64,000 bases of DNA from Bagarius yarrelli (GCA_005784505.1 VCAZ01000094.1:826501-890500); one strand, 5' to 3'. Shown: positions 31,926-43,489, counted from the first letter of the stretch. Numbers and translations are program-made. The notes: a model not told the origin generated them from the sequence alone.

Positions 31926-32807
31926 TGCATCCATTTATCTATTCGTTCATTTATTTTTCTTCCACTTTCACCCGTGTGAATCAGTATAAGATGATAAAGT
32001 GAATCTAACACATAATTAATCAACCTTAATAAATAAAGTCATTTTAATTTAACGAAACTGTTTATCATTAAATACAGATGTGATTCTATTTTTAAAATAT
32101 GTCTCCGGCATTGTTTAGGGTGCCAGTCAAAATTAAGTGACGGACTCAATTTGGCCCCCAGGCTGTAGTAGGGGCCCCTGCCTTAAAATGAAGAGACATC
32201 CAGGGACCCAGGATTAAATGAGGAAGTGATGCTAATTATATTAATACCCACAGACTTTTACTGCTAAAATGGTGAATATGTAGATGTTCTATTATCATAT
32301 GGAGAACATTAGTACAGAACATTATCTTCTCTCATTTATTTCTCCAGCTGTTTAGTCCTTCTCCATGTCATTTGTGCTGCATTTAGATCAGATGTGTCTT
32401 TTGTACTTTTTTTTACCCTGAGGGACATGTGGACTGCAGCTCCGGCTGTGATTACAGGGAACCATAATGAGCACTTAAATGTGGAAAATGGTGGTGCGTT
32501 TTTTTTTGTGTGCTTTGCTGTGCATTACAAGTTCACGGGTTGTGTAATATTTTTCATGAGGATTCATTCTGCCTAACACACGAGCGCCTTTGTGTCTGGA
32601 GAAGCTTAGGTGTGTGTTTGATTTAGCAGAAGGCAAACAGGGTCGGCCTTTAGAGACAAACAGACGGGAAGATCTGATGAAATCTGCTTAATAGAGAAAT
32701 AAAAAGAAAGAGAAATGGAGAGAGAGGAAAGACGGTCTAGCCATCGGAAAGGCCAGACAGGAAAAAAAAAAACTTTAACGTAATCTAACATTAATATTTT
32801 TTTTCTT

Positions 32808-33087
32808 GGGTTCGATTCCCCTGCAGGGGTCTTTCTGTGTGGAGTTTGCATGTTCTCCCTGTGCTTGTGTGGGTTTACTCCGGGTTCTCCGGTTTCCTCC
32901 TACAGTCCAAAAACATGTATGTTAGAGCGATTGGTAATTCTAAATTGCCCATAGGAGTGAGTTTGAATGTAAGTGTGGCCCTGTGATGGACTGGTGACCT
33001 GTCCAGGGTGTCCCCCTCCTGCCCTTTCACCCTTTCAGAGACGGCTGGGATAGACTCCTGCAAATCCCCGTGACCCCGAATTAGGGA
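32808..33087 (+). mobile_element. tRNA-derived SINE, family B
   Basis: GGGTTCGATTCCCCTGCAGG, GTGTGGAGTTTGCATGTTCT, CAGTCCAAAAACATGTATGT, GATGGACTGGTGACCTGTCC and TGACCCCGAATTAGGGAAT. It runs straight into the tetranucleotide array, which may have grown from its (AATG/ATTC) tail region. Confidence 0.92.
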
Positions 33088-33139
33088 ATTTATTTATCAG
33101 TCATTTATTGATTTATTCATTCAACAACTATTCAGCTAT

Positions 33140-33672
33140 TTTCCATCCATCCATCCATCCATCCCATATTCATCTATTTTTCTATATTCATCTATCCATC
33201 AATCCATCCATCCATCTATTCCCTATTCATCTATTTTTCTATATTCATCTATCCATCCATCCATCCATCCATCCATCCATCTATTCCCTATTCATCTATT
33301 TTTCTATATTCATCTATCCATCCATCCATCCATCCATCCATCCATCCATCCATCCATCCATCCATCTATTCCCTATTCATCTATTTTTCTATATTCATCT
33401 ATCCATCCATCCATCCATCCATCCATCCATCCATCCATCCATCCATCCATCCATCCATCTATCTATTTTTTCTATATTCATCTATCCATCCATCCATCCA
33501 TCCATCCATCCATCTATTCCCTATTCATCTATTTTTCTATATCATTCATCCCATCCATCCATCCATCCATCCATCTATTCCCTATTCATCTATTTTTCTA
33601 TATTCATCTATCCATCCATCCATCCATCCATCCATCTCTATTCCCTATTCATCTATTTTTCTATCTTCATCT

Positions 33673-33734
<62 letters not shown>

Positions 33735-33820
33735 CCTTCCGTCCATCCATCCATCCGTCCATCCATCCATCCATCCATCCATCCATCCATCCATCCATCC
33801 ATCCATCCATCCATCCACTA
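33140..33820 (+). repeat. Higher-order (ATCC)n minisatellite
   Basis: Blocks of (ATCC)4-14 alternate with a constant segment CTATTCCCTATTCATCTATT + TTTCTATATTCATCTATCC, repeated about eight times with near-perfect identity. The last block has scattered CGTC variants. It yields a 266-codon low-complexity frame. Confidence 0.96.
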
Positions 33821-34213
33821 TGCATCCATTTATCTATTAGTTTTTTTTCATTTATTTTTCTTCCTCTTTTCTCCGGCTCTTTCGAGTCAGTATAAGATGG
33901 TAATATGAATGAATGAATAAATGATGTACACAAAACACAGCTTTTCAAAAGGAATTGTTTTATCAACAGTTGTTTTGTCAGATACCATCAAATCAGACAC
34001 CCTTTTGTCTGATGTTTATTCAGGCGTGATTAAGTGCGATTAACCTCGTCTGCTGTACTGGTGAGTGTGTCACGCTTCTTTTAGCAAATAAACACTTCTG
34101 CGCTCACTGCTTTCTAAAGCATGAATAAAAAAAATCTTACGTCTATAAGCTCTATTGCTCAGCACTGATCTCTTTTACTCAGCAGCTATTATTCCCTTTA
34201 GTCTCATTCCCTA

Positions 34214-34216
<3 letters not shown>

Positions 34217-34258
<42 letters not shown>

Positions 34259-34385
34259 AGCGAAAAGAGAAAGACAGCAGGATATAGAGATATAGAGCAT
34301 AGTGAGAGTAGGAGATAGAGGGGGGAAACAGAGGAAGTCAATATTTATTTTCAGCAAGTGGGAGGAAGGCGAGAGAGTGAGAGAG

Positions 34386-34420
<35 letters not shown>
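34217..34420. repeat. (GT)n and (GA)n microsatellites
   Basis: (TG)n at 34217-34256 and (GA)n at 34388-34420. Confidence 0.96.
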
Positions 34421-34424
<4 letters not shown>

Positions 34425-34735
34425 GTAATTGCAGACAGGAAGCTTTTTAAATGCAATCAGCATTTGCATCCTTGGAGAAGAAAAAAAAAAGCAATACTTT
34501 GCTGCTGTCTCGATCTTACACACCACACACTGCTGCTGTGTGTAGAGATACTCCGCATTACACGAAGCACGGCAGGCTAAAGCTACTCCATTTACGGCGT
34601 GTTTTTAGCTACATGCGGCTATTAATAATGAGCTCCTGCAAAGGTAATCATGTGCTAGTAAATGGTGATATAAAAAAAAATTATTTTTTTTAGCGTTGAT
34701 AAAATAAAGTGAATTTTACTTTTCCCACATACAAG

Positions 34736-34919
34736 ACATTTATAGCATTTGGCAGACGTCCTTATCCAGAGCGACCTACATTTATTCTCGTTTATACAAC
34801 TGAGGGGTAAGGGCCTTGCTCAGGGGCCCAGCAGCGGTGGCTTGGTGGAGCTTGGAATTGAACCCATGATCTTTGGGTTGGTAGTCCAACATCTTCCCTA
34901 CAAGAGCCACCACTTCCCT
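34736..34919 (-). mobile_element. tRNA-derived SINE, family A (full length)
   Basis: Minus strand: AAGTGGTGGCTCTTGTAGGG head (altered), GGGTTCAATTCCAAGCTCC, GCTGCTGGGCCCCTGAGCAA, CTGGATAAGGACGTCTGCC. The head shows a local rearrangement with CTACAAGA repeated. Confidence 0.92.
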
Positions 34920-34995
34920 ACAAGAAGGAAAGTATTTGCACCACCTGCCTGTTTTTCCAATCATCCTGCTGATTACCCCCACCAGATGTTTTCAG

Positions 34996-35405
34996 TCAAT
35001 TCAATGTTATTTTATTTATTTTACGCTTTTAACAATGGACATTGTCTTAAATCAGCTTTCCACGGACTGCAGTAACGGCAAAAAGTGTAAGTTTGTCCCT
35101 AATGAGCAAACCGGAGGCGACTGTAGCAAGAAAAAACTCCCTGAGATGAGGTAGGAAGAAACCTTGAGAGGAACCAGACTTCATAGGAGAACCATCTTCA
35201 TTTGGGGGACACCACATGTTATTGTTAATTACAGCATATATGTAAACTGTAGCTTTGGTTCAGTGGAGCAGAGTGAGTCCCAGTCCATCCTCAAAGCTCC
35301 TTGAACCTGGTCACTGGTCTCTCAGAATCAGTGCAAGGTTGGCATCTTCTCCCTGAAGGTCTACCAGTAATCTCTGGATATGTATCTCGGGACGCATCTC
35401 AGGAT
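34996..35405 (+). mobile_element. Interspersed repeat, family D
   Basis: TTTTAACAATGGACATTGTC, CAAACCGGAGGCGACTGTAG, AAACTCCCTGAGATGAGGTA and GAAACCTTGAGAGGAACCAG are hallmark phrases of a repeat common in otophysan fish. The 3' part carries CCCAGTCCATCCTCAAAGCT and CTGAAGGTCTACCAG, also seen in the copy at 44057-44773. Confidence 0.8.
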
Positions 35406-35439
35406 GGTTATATACGGGGGAAAAAAAAGAGAGAAAAAA

Positions 35440-35495
35440 AATAGAGGAGTGAGGGGCAGAGAGTATAAAGGTGGGGGGTGAGAGGGAGAACGGTG

Positions 35496-35539
<44 letters not shown>

Positions 35540-35593
35540 GTGGAAAATAGAGTGGAGAGAGATTGAGGGGAGAGAAAATGAGAGGGAGAACGG

Positions 35594-35637
<44 letters not shown>
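35440..35637. repeat. (GA)n-rich block with a duplicated segment
   Basis: Purine tract; the phrase GAGAGGGAGAACGGTGGAGA occurs twice about 100 bp apart, each followed by (GA)n. Confidence 0.9.
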
Positions 35638-35638
<1 letters not shown>

Positions 35639-36006
35639 CCATTGAGAATTCATGCTCTTTTGCTGTAGATCCCTGTATGTGTACATGACAGTGAGCAGAA
35701 CTAGCTGTATGTAGACATACACACACATACACACACTGACACACACCATACTGAGTCTGCTGAACAGACATAATGTCATTCAGCAACACCTTCCTCCATT
35801 CCTCACTCTCTTCTTCTACTCATCCATCATTCCCTTTCTCTCTTTTCCTATATATCGTCCTGTTTTTCCCAGTACGACTTATTTGTCCACAACGTTTCTT
35901 TCACCAATTTTGTTCTATTTTTTTACTTATATTTTTATCTTTTACTTGTTTTGTCCACCTTTCCAGTTCTCCCTTTTTCTTTTTGTTCACCTGTTTGCTC
36001 AACTTC

Positions 36007-36187
36007 ATTCATTCATTCATTCATTCATTCATTCATCTTCTATACTCGCTTATTCCATAATTCGGGGTCACAGGGATCCGCTGGTCAATCCCTCACAGTC
36101 CCTCACAGGACCACACTCACTCCTATGGGCAATTTAGAACCACCAATCAATCTAACATACATGTTTTTGAACTTTGGGAGGAATTCT
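36007..36187 (-). mobile_element. tRNA-derived SINE, family B (internally deleted)
   Basis: (ATTC)n tail, TCGGGGTCACAGGGATCCGC, then jumps to CACTCCTATGGGCAATTTAG and ACATACATGTTTTTGAACTT. The VNTR-like middle is deleted. Confidence 0.88.
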
Positions 36188-36325
36188 GACACCACCAAGT
36201 TGCCACTGTTGGGCCCCTGAGCAAGGCCCTTAACCCCATAATTGCTCAATGGTATAAAAGTGATAAAAGTGATTCATCCCTCCGAATAGGACGTCTGCCA
36301 GATGCTGTAAAATGTAAATGTTCTG
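36188..36325 (+). mobile_element. SINE family A (headless), abutting family B copy
   Basis: Starts directly after the family-B end: CACCACCAAGTTGCCACTGT, TGGGCCCCTGAGCAAGGCCC, tail GGACGTCTGCCAGATGCTG. Confidence 0.85.
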
Positions 36326-36329
36326 ATGG

Positions 36330-36800
36330 TGTCCTTGTAAGGTGTCCAAAAACTTTTGGCATTGGTGTTATATTTGTACATTCGAGTTGTTTTGACTTGT
36401 GGATCGTCTGCGCATCGATTTAACTTTGTCTCGCTTGTATTTCGAAGGTCGCAGTGACCCGGTATGTGATGTGATATTTACCTTTCCTATTTTTCAGGGT
36501 TTCTCATTTCTCTGCACAGCAGATAAAGTGTTGCATCTACAGTCTAATATCTCCACATGTCCATGTATTTATTCTCTTGATTAAAACTTTTAACAATTAG
36601 ATATAGATCCTTCTTTATTTCTTAACCAATTATGTAACGTAGGAGGTGACGTATGTGTGCTTTTAAATAAGTCCGCTGTTAGGAGCTGTGTGTTTTGAGA
36701 TTTTGCATATTTGATTTTCATCTATGTAAATTATGACCTATTTGGACTGGATTATTTAAGATTGGAAAGATCTTTCTATAAAAAAAGGACCTGATAAAAC
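36330..36800. other. Unassigned intergenic sequence
   Basis: The opening GGTGTCCAAAAACTTTTGGC recalls ends of Tc1-type elements but no transposase frame follows. The rest is AT-rich with no repeat recognised. Confidence 0.35.
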
Positions 36801-37189
36801 TGATATCCATTCATTCATTTATTCATTCATTCATTTCCTATTCCCTAATTCGGGGTTACTTAATATTCTGTCCATTTTTGTTTTGGATAGAGACGCTCCA
36901 GGACATGATCGCTTATAGAAACTAAATCAATCAGACACCAAATTCAGAGCAGTAGATTATTAAATAAACTTGTCAGGAAAGTGATGCTTCTGGGGTCCTT
37001 TAATTAAGTCAAAAATCAAAATAATTTTAATGATCAATAACAAGTTGTCAAGCTAAAGGCTCAAAAAAAGTGTCTATAATAAAGCTGAAAATGATCCGGG
37101 TTTGTTAAATACAGTACAAAGTGTTTGTGGTGCTCAGAAGAATTTTTGCTACAATGGTTCTGTGAACAGTTCTAATAATTATTTTACAG

Positions 37190-37640
37190 TGGGTATGTTG
37201 ACTTACGAGTGTCCTGATACGAGTCGTCTCTCGGCCATTGTTTTGCTTTAAGTTGTGAGCTAAAATTCAGGTTACGAGTCAGCTTTAAACACCCAACCGC
37301 TAGTTAGCGTAGCGAACGCCATGGTGAACGCTGTACCATCCGCTTAGCATCCCGTGTGTCACTCGATAGCTAGTCAGACATGCGCGTTAGCAAGTGGAGT
37401 CGTCTGATCTCCAAGGTAAACGCTGTACATTATACTTAATAAAACCAGTTTATTCCAGTTCATCCTATTGGATTGTTTATTATACTATATTCATTATTTA
37501 TACTTTTATTTTTTTATTTGGAACAAGTAACAAAAAAAAATTGTGCTGTTTTATTGGGGACCCGAAACGAATTAATGGCATTTCAATTTATTTCAATGGG
37601 AAAAATTGAGTTGACATACGAGTAATTTGAGTTAAACTCG
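37190..37640. mobile_element. Unclassified DNA-transposon-like repeat (TTACGAG type)
   Basis: GTTGACTTACGAGTGTCCTG at the left and GAGTTGACATACGAGTAATT at the right are similar direct ends. Inside lie CTCTCGGCCATTGTTTTGC, GTTACGAGTCAG and GACCCGAAACGAATTAATGG. The pattern is common in fish genomes. No reading frame, family not assigned. Confidence 0.5.
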
Positions 37641-37734
37641 TGAATAAGGCTTGTAACCTGCAACTGCTCAGTTGGGTTAAAAAAAGAGATAAATGAAGGT
37701 TGTCTGGATAAGGGCACTCTAGGGATGTTGGCCA

Positions 37735-38057
37735 GTTTAGGAACCGGGTTCGATTCCCAAGCAGGGGTCTTTCTGTGTGGAGTTCCCATGTTCTCTCCGT
37801 GCTTGTGTGGGTTCAATTCGGATACTCCGGTTTCCTCCAACGGTCCAAAAACATTTTGGTGACTCTACATTGCCTATAGGAGTGAGTGTGAGCATGTGTG
37901 GCCCTGTGATGGACTGGCGACCTGTCCAGGGTTTCCCCCTTCTGCCTTTCACCCTTTCGGAGATGGCTGGGATAGACTCCAGCAGATCCCTGTGACCCCG
38001 AATTAGTAAATAAGTGGGTATAGAAGATGAATGAATGAATGAATGAATGAATGAATG
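37735..38057 (+). mobile_element. tRNA-derived SINE, family B (full body with GAAT tail)
   Basis: GGGTTCGATTCCCAAGCAGG, GGTTTCCTCCAACGGTCCAA, GATGGACTGGCGACCTGTCC, CTGGGATAGACTCCAGCAGA and a (GAAT)6 tail. A family-A tail fragment lies just upstream (37643-37720). Confidence 0.93.
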
Positions 38058-38129
38058 TTTCTGCATCTTAGAACATTGTTGTCAAATTTGGTCAATAAAA
38101 AAATATGAAATATCAGTTACACACAGACT

Positions 38130-38420
38130 GAACAGAGCTCAGATTAAACAGACTTCTTTCTTCATCAGTCCTCCTTCTAATCCTCCAGCCCTGGCTGACC
38201 TTTATCCAGTGATTAATAAAGCCTAACGGTTGTCAGGACTGGTCTGCTCCTCCGGGCTTCCTGTGGCACACAGCACCATTCATCACCAACTAAAATGAAA
38301 GCCACTCTGGCAAAGCAGACGTCTCATTCCTCACTATCTGCTGAGATTAGATTACAGTCTGGACACGATCTCTTGAGTTTGGGCTTTTTCCTGATCTGCT
38401 TGCCTGAAGGGAGCTTGGCT
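38130..38420. promoter_or_regulatory. Low-repeat block, candidate non-coding element
   Basis: Repeat-free, composition balanced (TTTATCCAGTGATTAATAAA, GCACCATTCATCACCAACTA). No open frame. Listed only as a candidate regulatory block. Confidence 0.2.
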
Positions 38421-38915
38421 GAGACACCCCAACAGAGCAGGAAGAAAAAATCTGTTGGAATGAAGAGACAATAATGTACAGGAGAAAAAATATATATAAC
38501 AGGTCCAGCTGTGTGATCTGGAATACGTCAATAAAAAACACTATTAGGAAATATAATTAGGTTATACAGATATTATAGTTAAAGATTTAAACCCGCAGAC
38601 TGTCTACATTCAAATCCTGGGCAAATGATCGAAAACGTCTGTGAATGGAAATGGAAATGTTTGTGTCCATTAAATACCCAGCGAGCCATCAAACACACGG
38701 TTATGGGGGTAAATGGAAACACACGGAAGGCACAATCAAACAGCCTGGGGTTATTTTTCATTTTAAAATCTTTTATTTATTACATTTTATTAATTTATTT
38801 ACACACCAAATGTTTTTTGGGGTTTTTTTTGCCGTGTCTAAGAGTGACTGGTGTTCAGGTTTACTTATGTGCAAACTTGAAATTTGCATTAAAACAGGTG
38901 GACTGGGAATATGAC

Positions 38916-38919
<4 letters not shown>

Positions 38920-38981
<62 letters not shown>
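38920..38981 (+). repeat. (GA)n microsatellite
   Basis: About 30 uninterrupted AG dinucleotides. Confidence 0.98.
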
Positions 38982-38986
<5 letters not shown>

Positions 38987-39009
38987 CAGAAAGTATTACT
39001 GGAGAATAG

Positions 39010-39500
39010 ATAAAGAGATGAAATGATCCTTTAGCTTGACTTTAGTTTGGCCCATTTTTAACCTGTACTGTCTCACACACCCATGCCATCTTGCCCAGCC
39101 TTTGGTTTCCTCTACCAAACTAGAAGTTTCTTATCTAACTTTAGGCTTGTCCTCCAACCTACCAAACCCAAAGTACCTCTTTCCAAACTATATTTCAGCC
39201 CAACTTCAGAATTTTTTACAATCTAGTTCATCTTTTGGTGCCAACCATACCCTTCCAGGGGCTCCTATTTTACTTAGATTAGGGCTTTCTATCCTTCTAG
39301 GGCATCATCAGCAACCTGGGGTGCTTTAATCCAAACTAGAGGTTCTTGTAAAACCTTTTTTTAATGAAACCTGGAATTTTTCATCCCAACACAACCTTTA
39401 GGCTTGTTCTTGTTTTTTTATACAGTGCATCTTTTGTTGCCAACTATTAGACTGAGGCTTCCTATCCTTCCATGGCATCAAACTGGGGTGCTTTGTGTGT
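39010..39500 (+). repeat. Imperfect two-copy tandem duplication
   Basis: The order CCAAACTAGA.GTTTCTT, TTTAGGCTTGT(C/T)CT, AGT.CATCTTTTG.TGCCAAC and CTATCCTTC(T/C)A..GCATCA, then ACTGGGGTGCTTT occurs twice (about 39110-39330 and 39330-39495). Not a family I recognise. Confidence 0.6.
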
Positions 39501-39640
39501 GTGTGGCCCTGTGATGGACTGGTGACCTGTCCAGGATGTCCCCTTTCTGCCTTTCACCCTTGCTGGGATAGACTCCAGCAGATCCCTGTGACCCCGAATT
39601 AGGGAATAAGCAGGTTTAGAAAATAAATGAATGAATGAAT
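39497..39640 (+). mobile_element. tRNA-derived SINE, family B (3' part)
   Basis: GTGGCCCTGTGATGGACTGG, GCTGGGATAGACTCCAGCAG and ATGAATGAATGAAT tail. Confidence 0.9.
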
Positions 39641-39809
39641 TGTTTGCTGAGAATTTTAGGGTCAGCATTTCACTGGGTTCGTTCACGCTTAGCTCACCGT
39701 GTCTGCACTTTTCAGCCGAGAAAAACTGACGGTGAGCAAATCAAGTGTCGAGGAGTGCAAAACCTTTTTCTGCTGGAAATAGTCAGTGTGAATTATAGGA
39801 TGTGTTCGT

Positions 39810-39815
39810 GTGTGA

Positions 39816-39847
<32 letters not shown>

Positions 39848-40110
39848 CAGAGAGAGAGAGAGCACTGTCTGTAATGTTGAGGTTTGCAACAACTTTAAAA
39901 TTTCAGCATAAACGAGGGTCAAGGGTCGTAAATCATTACTGTCGGTCTTATTATTATTATGTCTGAGTATATAAATTCATGAGCAGTGGAGGAAATACTC
40001 TCTTGCTCTTTCACATGTGATTTATCTCACCAAGAAGATAATTAAATCTTTTAGCTTTTCTACAGCAGCCTCCTACATCCCACACACTGAAAGAATGATT
40101 AAAGCTATCC

Positions 40111-40152
<42 letters not shown>
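39810..40152. repeat. (GA)n and (CA)n microsatellites
   Basis: (GA)n with CAGA interruptions at 39816-39862; (CA)n at 40114-40152. Confidence 0.95.
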
Positions 40153-40156
<4 letters not shown>

Positions 40157-40409
40157 ACAGATGAATTTTCTGTGCTTTACACTAACACATTTCGAATTGA
40201 AAAGGTTTATATTCGCCATCTTTATTGTTGCTGACCAAAAAAATAAGAGAAAGTAAGATGTTATATGTGTAGGAAGTCCTGAAAGGTCTCGGGTTCAACT
40301 CCCCGACAAGCTCCCATGTTTGTCAACTAAACTAATATTTGTAACATGTATTAATTGACCTAAAAACAAGTAATTAAACAACAAAGAATGAAAATCTAAA
40401 TGAATCATT

Positions 40410-40500
40410 GCTGGGATAGGCTCCAGCAGATCCCTGGGACCCTGATTAGGAATATGCAGGTATTGACTATAAATGGATGGATGGATGGATGGATAGATAA
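40410..40500 (+). mobile_element. SINE family B 3' end with GGAT tail
   Basis: GCTGGGATAGGCTCCAGCAG, ATCCCTGGGACCCTGATTAG then (ATGG)n. Confidence 0.85.
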
Positions 40501-41339
40501 ATAATTCCTCTTGAAGTTAATATAGAAAGCAAATGAAACAAAATAAAATTAAAAACAACCAATGAATCAACTGATCTCAATCAAAAAACCCTCCACAATC
40601 ACAAAGCTTTATATATAGAGAGGTTGATAGGCTTCTAGCCATGTCCACTAAGCTTCCATAGCAGGAAAAGCAGGAGATCTATCAGAGATCATTGACATTT
40701 CTGAACATAGCCGAGACTCATAGAAATGTAATTTTAATGTCAGTTTCCACCAGGTCACTTTAAGCGTTTTCTGGTATCTAATCGTGAAAAGACCAGGTGT
40801 AAATGTCGTGGGTGCCTTTTCAGGTCAGTGGAAATGTTTATTTAAATTTTGTGGGAGAATAGAAGATATATATGTTATTCATTTTATGTGAAATATCAAG
40901 GAAGTGTCTGTGTTTTAAGTAGGAAACAGTAATGCATTTAAACAAGTGCATTACTATAAGTCTATGATTCTTAGAACACCTTCTGACCAATCAGAATTGG
41001 GAATGCAGTAGCGCTGCAATAGAACAGCTTCTTTATCTCTCTGTAAGCGAACATCCCAAGTGCCAAAAGCACTAACAGAGTCTTATTTACATTTATGGTC
41101 TTTTTTTATCCGAAGCGACTTACAGAAGTGCTTAAAAGTCTTTATTGATGAATGGACCCTGGAACTGGTTCACTGGGTCATGGACTAAGAATATCATCAG
41201 TCTAAATGCACAATTAATTAATATAACAGGAAAGCGCACGGAAAACACATTTATTTTAATTTCTCTGTGGAATTGTGAGTTGTTTTGTCTTTTAGGTAGT
41301 CGTAGCTTATTGGGTATACTTTTTACATTACACTAAAAT

Positions 41340-41650
41340 TATTTCTTTGCATATTTCATCTTAGTAAGTTGGGGTCAAAGCGCAGGGTCAGCTTTGATGC
41401 AGCGCCCCTAGAGAAGGAAAGATTAAGGGTCTTGCTTAAGAACCAAACAGTGGCTGGCCGGTGGTGTTAGGGCTTAAGTCCAGGTCTTCCTAGTCTATAG
41501 ATCAACAACTCAGGCTGGCAGTTGTGGGTTTGAACCCAGGTCCTTCTGGTCTTCAGATTAACAACTCAGGCCGGCAGTGGTGGGCTTAAACACAAGTCTT
41601 CCTAGTGTTCAGATCAACAACTCAGCGCCTTACCCATTTGAGCCCTGACT
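41340..41650 (-). mobile_element. Interspersed repeat, family C with internal triplication
   Basis: Starts TTTCTTTGCATATTTCATCT, then GGTCAAAGCGCAGGGTCAGC and GCAGCGCCCCTAGAGAAGGA. A ~65-bp piece (ATCAACAACTCAGG, GGCAGTTGTGGGTTTGAACC, CAGGTCCTTCTGGTCTTCAG) occurs three times in a row at about 41455-41630. A short family-A piece follows at 41690-41760. Confidence 0.75.
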
Positions 41651-41819
41651 GCCCTCTAGGACAATGGATCAAAAGCTTATGTGTGAAATCCCACTGCACC
41701 GGATGGTCCATCGAACAAGGCCCTTAACCCTCAACTGCTCAGTTGATAAATTTAAACACATTTTGGGAAACTGGCAGCTTCCTAGGTAAGGCTACACCAG
41801 TAACGGATTACAACAAAGG

Positions 41820-41972
41820 CAAGTGGTAGCTCAGCGGTTAAGATAATCGAAAGTTCGTGGGTTCAATTTCTATTACCACCATGCTGCCTTTGCTTGAACT
41901 CTTCAGCAAAGCTTTCAACCCTCTACTGAACGAATAAAATAAATGTAAATTGCCATATACTGTAATTGTAAC
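41820..41972 (+). mobile_element. tRNA-derived SINE, family A (degraded)
   Basis: CAAGTGGTAGCTCAGCGGTT head, GGGTTCAATTTCTATTACCA and a decayed body and tail. Confidence 0.8.
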
Positions 41973-42159
41973 ATGACATGGGGTGATGAGATACAATCAC
42001 AAACTAATATGGGGACCCATTTATGACTCGAGTCTCATGACCATTCGTCCAACAAGGAATTCCCTTCTCCTTATGTAAATAGATAAAATAAATATATAAA
42101 TGTCCTTATTTGTCACATAGACTCTACAGCACATTATGAGACGGTGAAGGATGGGATAT

Positions 42160-42295
42160 TTCTTCACATATCCCATCTTAGTAAGTTTCGCTCAAGGCAT
42201 CAACAGTGGCAGACTGGCGGTGGTAGGGCTTGAACCTGGGTCTTCCTGGTCTTTCAATCAACAACATAGCACTGTAACCATTTGAGCCACCACTG
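42160..42295 (-). mobile_element. Interspersed repeat, family C (internally deleted)
   Basis: TATCCCATCTTAGTAAGTTT, then TGGCGGTGGTAGGGCTTGAA and CTGGGTCTTCCTGGTCTTTC. The 3' part is missing. Confidence 0.75.
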
Positions 42296-42439
42296 TAATG
42301 TGTCCAACAGGAAGTTATTGTGATTAAGTACGAGAAGCTCGAGTGCCGAGCTAAAGTCTTGTTGCAACCTGAGAAGTTATTTTTAGAGTGCATTTAACTT
42401 CATGTGTGGGAGCTTCGCTGCCCTTCCTGTCATTCTTTC

Positions 42440-42480
42440 TCCCCCCCCCCCCCCCCCTCCCTTCCCCCCCCCCCCCTCCT
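42440..42480 (+). repeat. C-rich homopolymer block
   Basis: Runs of 9-16 C broken by CCTCCCTTCC. Such runs are often collapsed or mis-sized in assemblies. Confidence 0.95.
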
Positions 42481-42939
42481 TCACCGTCTCGTACTCAGTT
42501 ATCCCTTTACAGGCAGCAGGAAAATTACTAATTCCAAAGAGATTTTTTTTTCTGCACTAAAGGCCTAAAATCTACATTTCAAAGCTGCCCTGGGGTATAA
42601 GCGCTTGATTTATAGAACTGAAGGTGTGTCCGGAATAATATCGCACTCCATTACAGGCAAAGAAAACAGACACCCGTTAATCTCTAGAGCCTCACCTTTT
42701 TTAACCAAATCAGTCTGAATGATGTGTTGGATCGCTCAGGCCACCCATAACACACTGGTAAATTGGTTCTGTTCTCCAGCCACCACTACAGATGACTGCC
42801 TGTAGTTTATAGATACTTAATAGGGTGCAAGTATAATTATTCCAGACTGAATATATCTTTATTTATCATTAAATTATTCCTATTATAATAAATTTATAGA
42901 TATTAGCTGATTTTATTAACTTGATTAATAAATAATGTT

Positions 42940-43045
42940 GGAGGAAGTGGTAGCGCTGTGGTTAAGGTGTTGGACTACCAACTTGAAGACCCTGGTTCAA
43001 TTTCCAGCACCACCAAGCCACCACTGAGTAAGGCCCTTAAGGAGG
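42940..43045 (+). mobile_element. tRNA-derived SINE, family A (5' part)
   Basis: GGAAGTGGTAGCGCTGTGGT, GTTGGACTACCAACTTGAAG, TTCAATTTCCAGCACCACCA, AAGGCCCTTAAGG. Tail missing. Confidence 0.88.
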
Positions 43046-43059
43046 GCGTTAAGGAGAGA

Positions 43060-43390
43060 TCCGTTAACGCCGAAGATAACTAGCTTGTCTCAGACGTCAA
43101 CCAACGACCGTCAAACCAATAACCAATTAAAAACACGATATCTGGTGAAGCAAGTAATACGACAACTTTAAACCAGTTCTGGAAAATGTCAAAACGAGTC
43201 TGGTGGACTTTACAGCAGGAAAAGAAACTCATTAAGGCATGCATGAGCAAACGCAATGCCATTGATAGTGTTTATTTGCTGTTAGCAACTGTTGGTGAGA
43301 TAACATGGGTTACAGAGCATGTTGTAAATCTAATGACGCGAAACCCGGGACAGGTTTTCTTGTGTGTGTCCATTTTTGACGCGTCTTGAC
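43060..43390 (+). other. Possible relic of a DNA transposon
   Basis: Shares GAAGATAACTAG.TTGTCTCAG with the hAT-like relic at about 16068-16091. An open frame at 43186-43389 begins MSKRVWWTLQQEKKLIKACM and could resemble a Myb/SANT-like start, but I cannot assign it. Confidence 0.3.
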
Positions 43391-43489
43391 TCTCGTACAG
43401 TCTGACATTATGACAACTGAGATCCTACAGTGTGACATAGAGGTCAAGTTCGTACTCGAGGTTTGCATCCATCTTTAGTAATGAAAAAT

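Noticed and set aside
33108..33966. 266-codon HPSIHPSI open frame and its complement
   Set aside because: Translation of (ATCC)n repeats.
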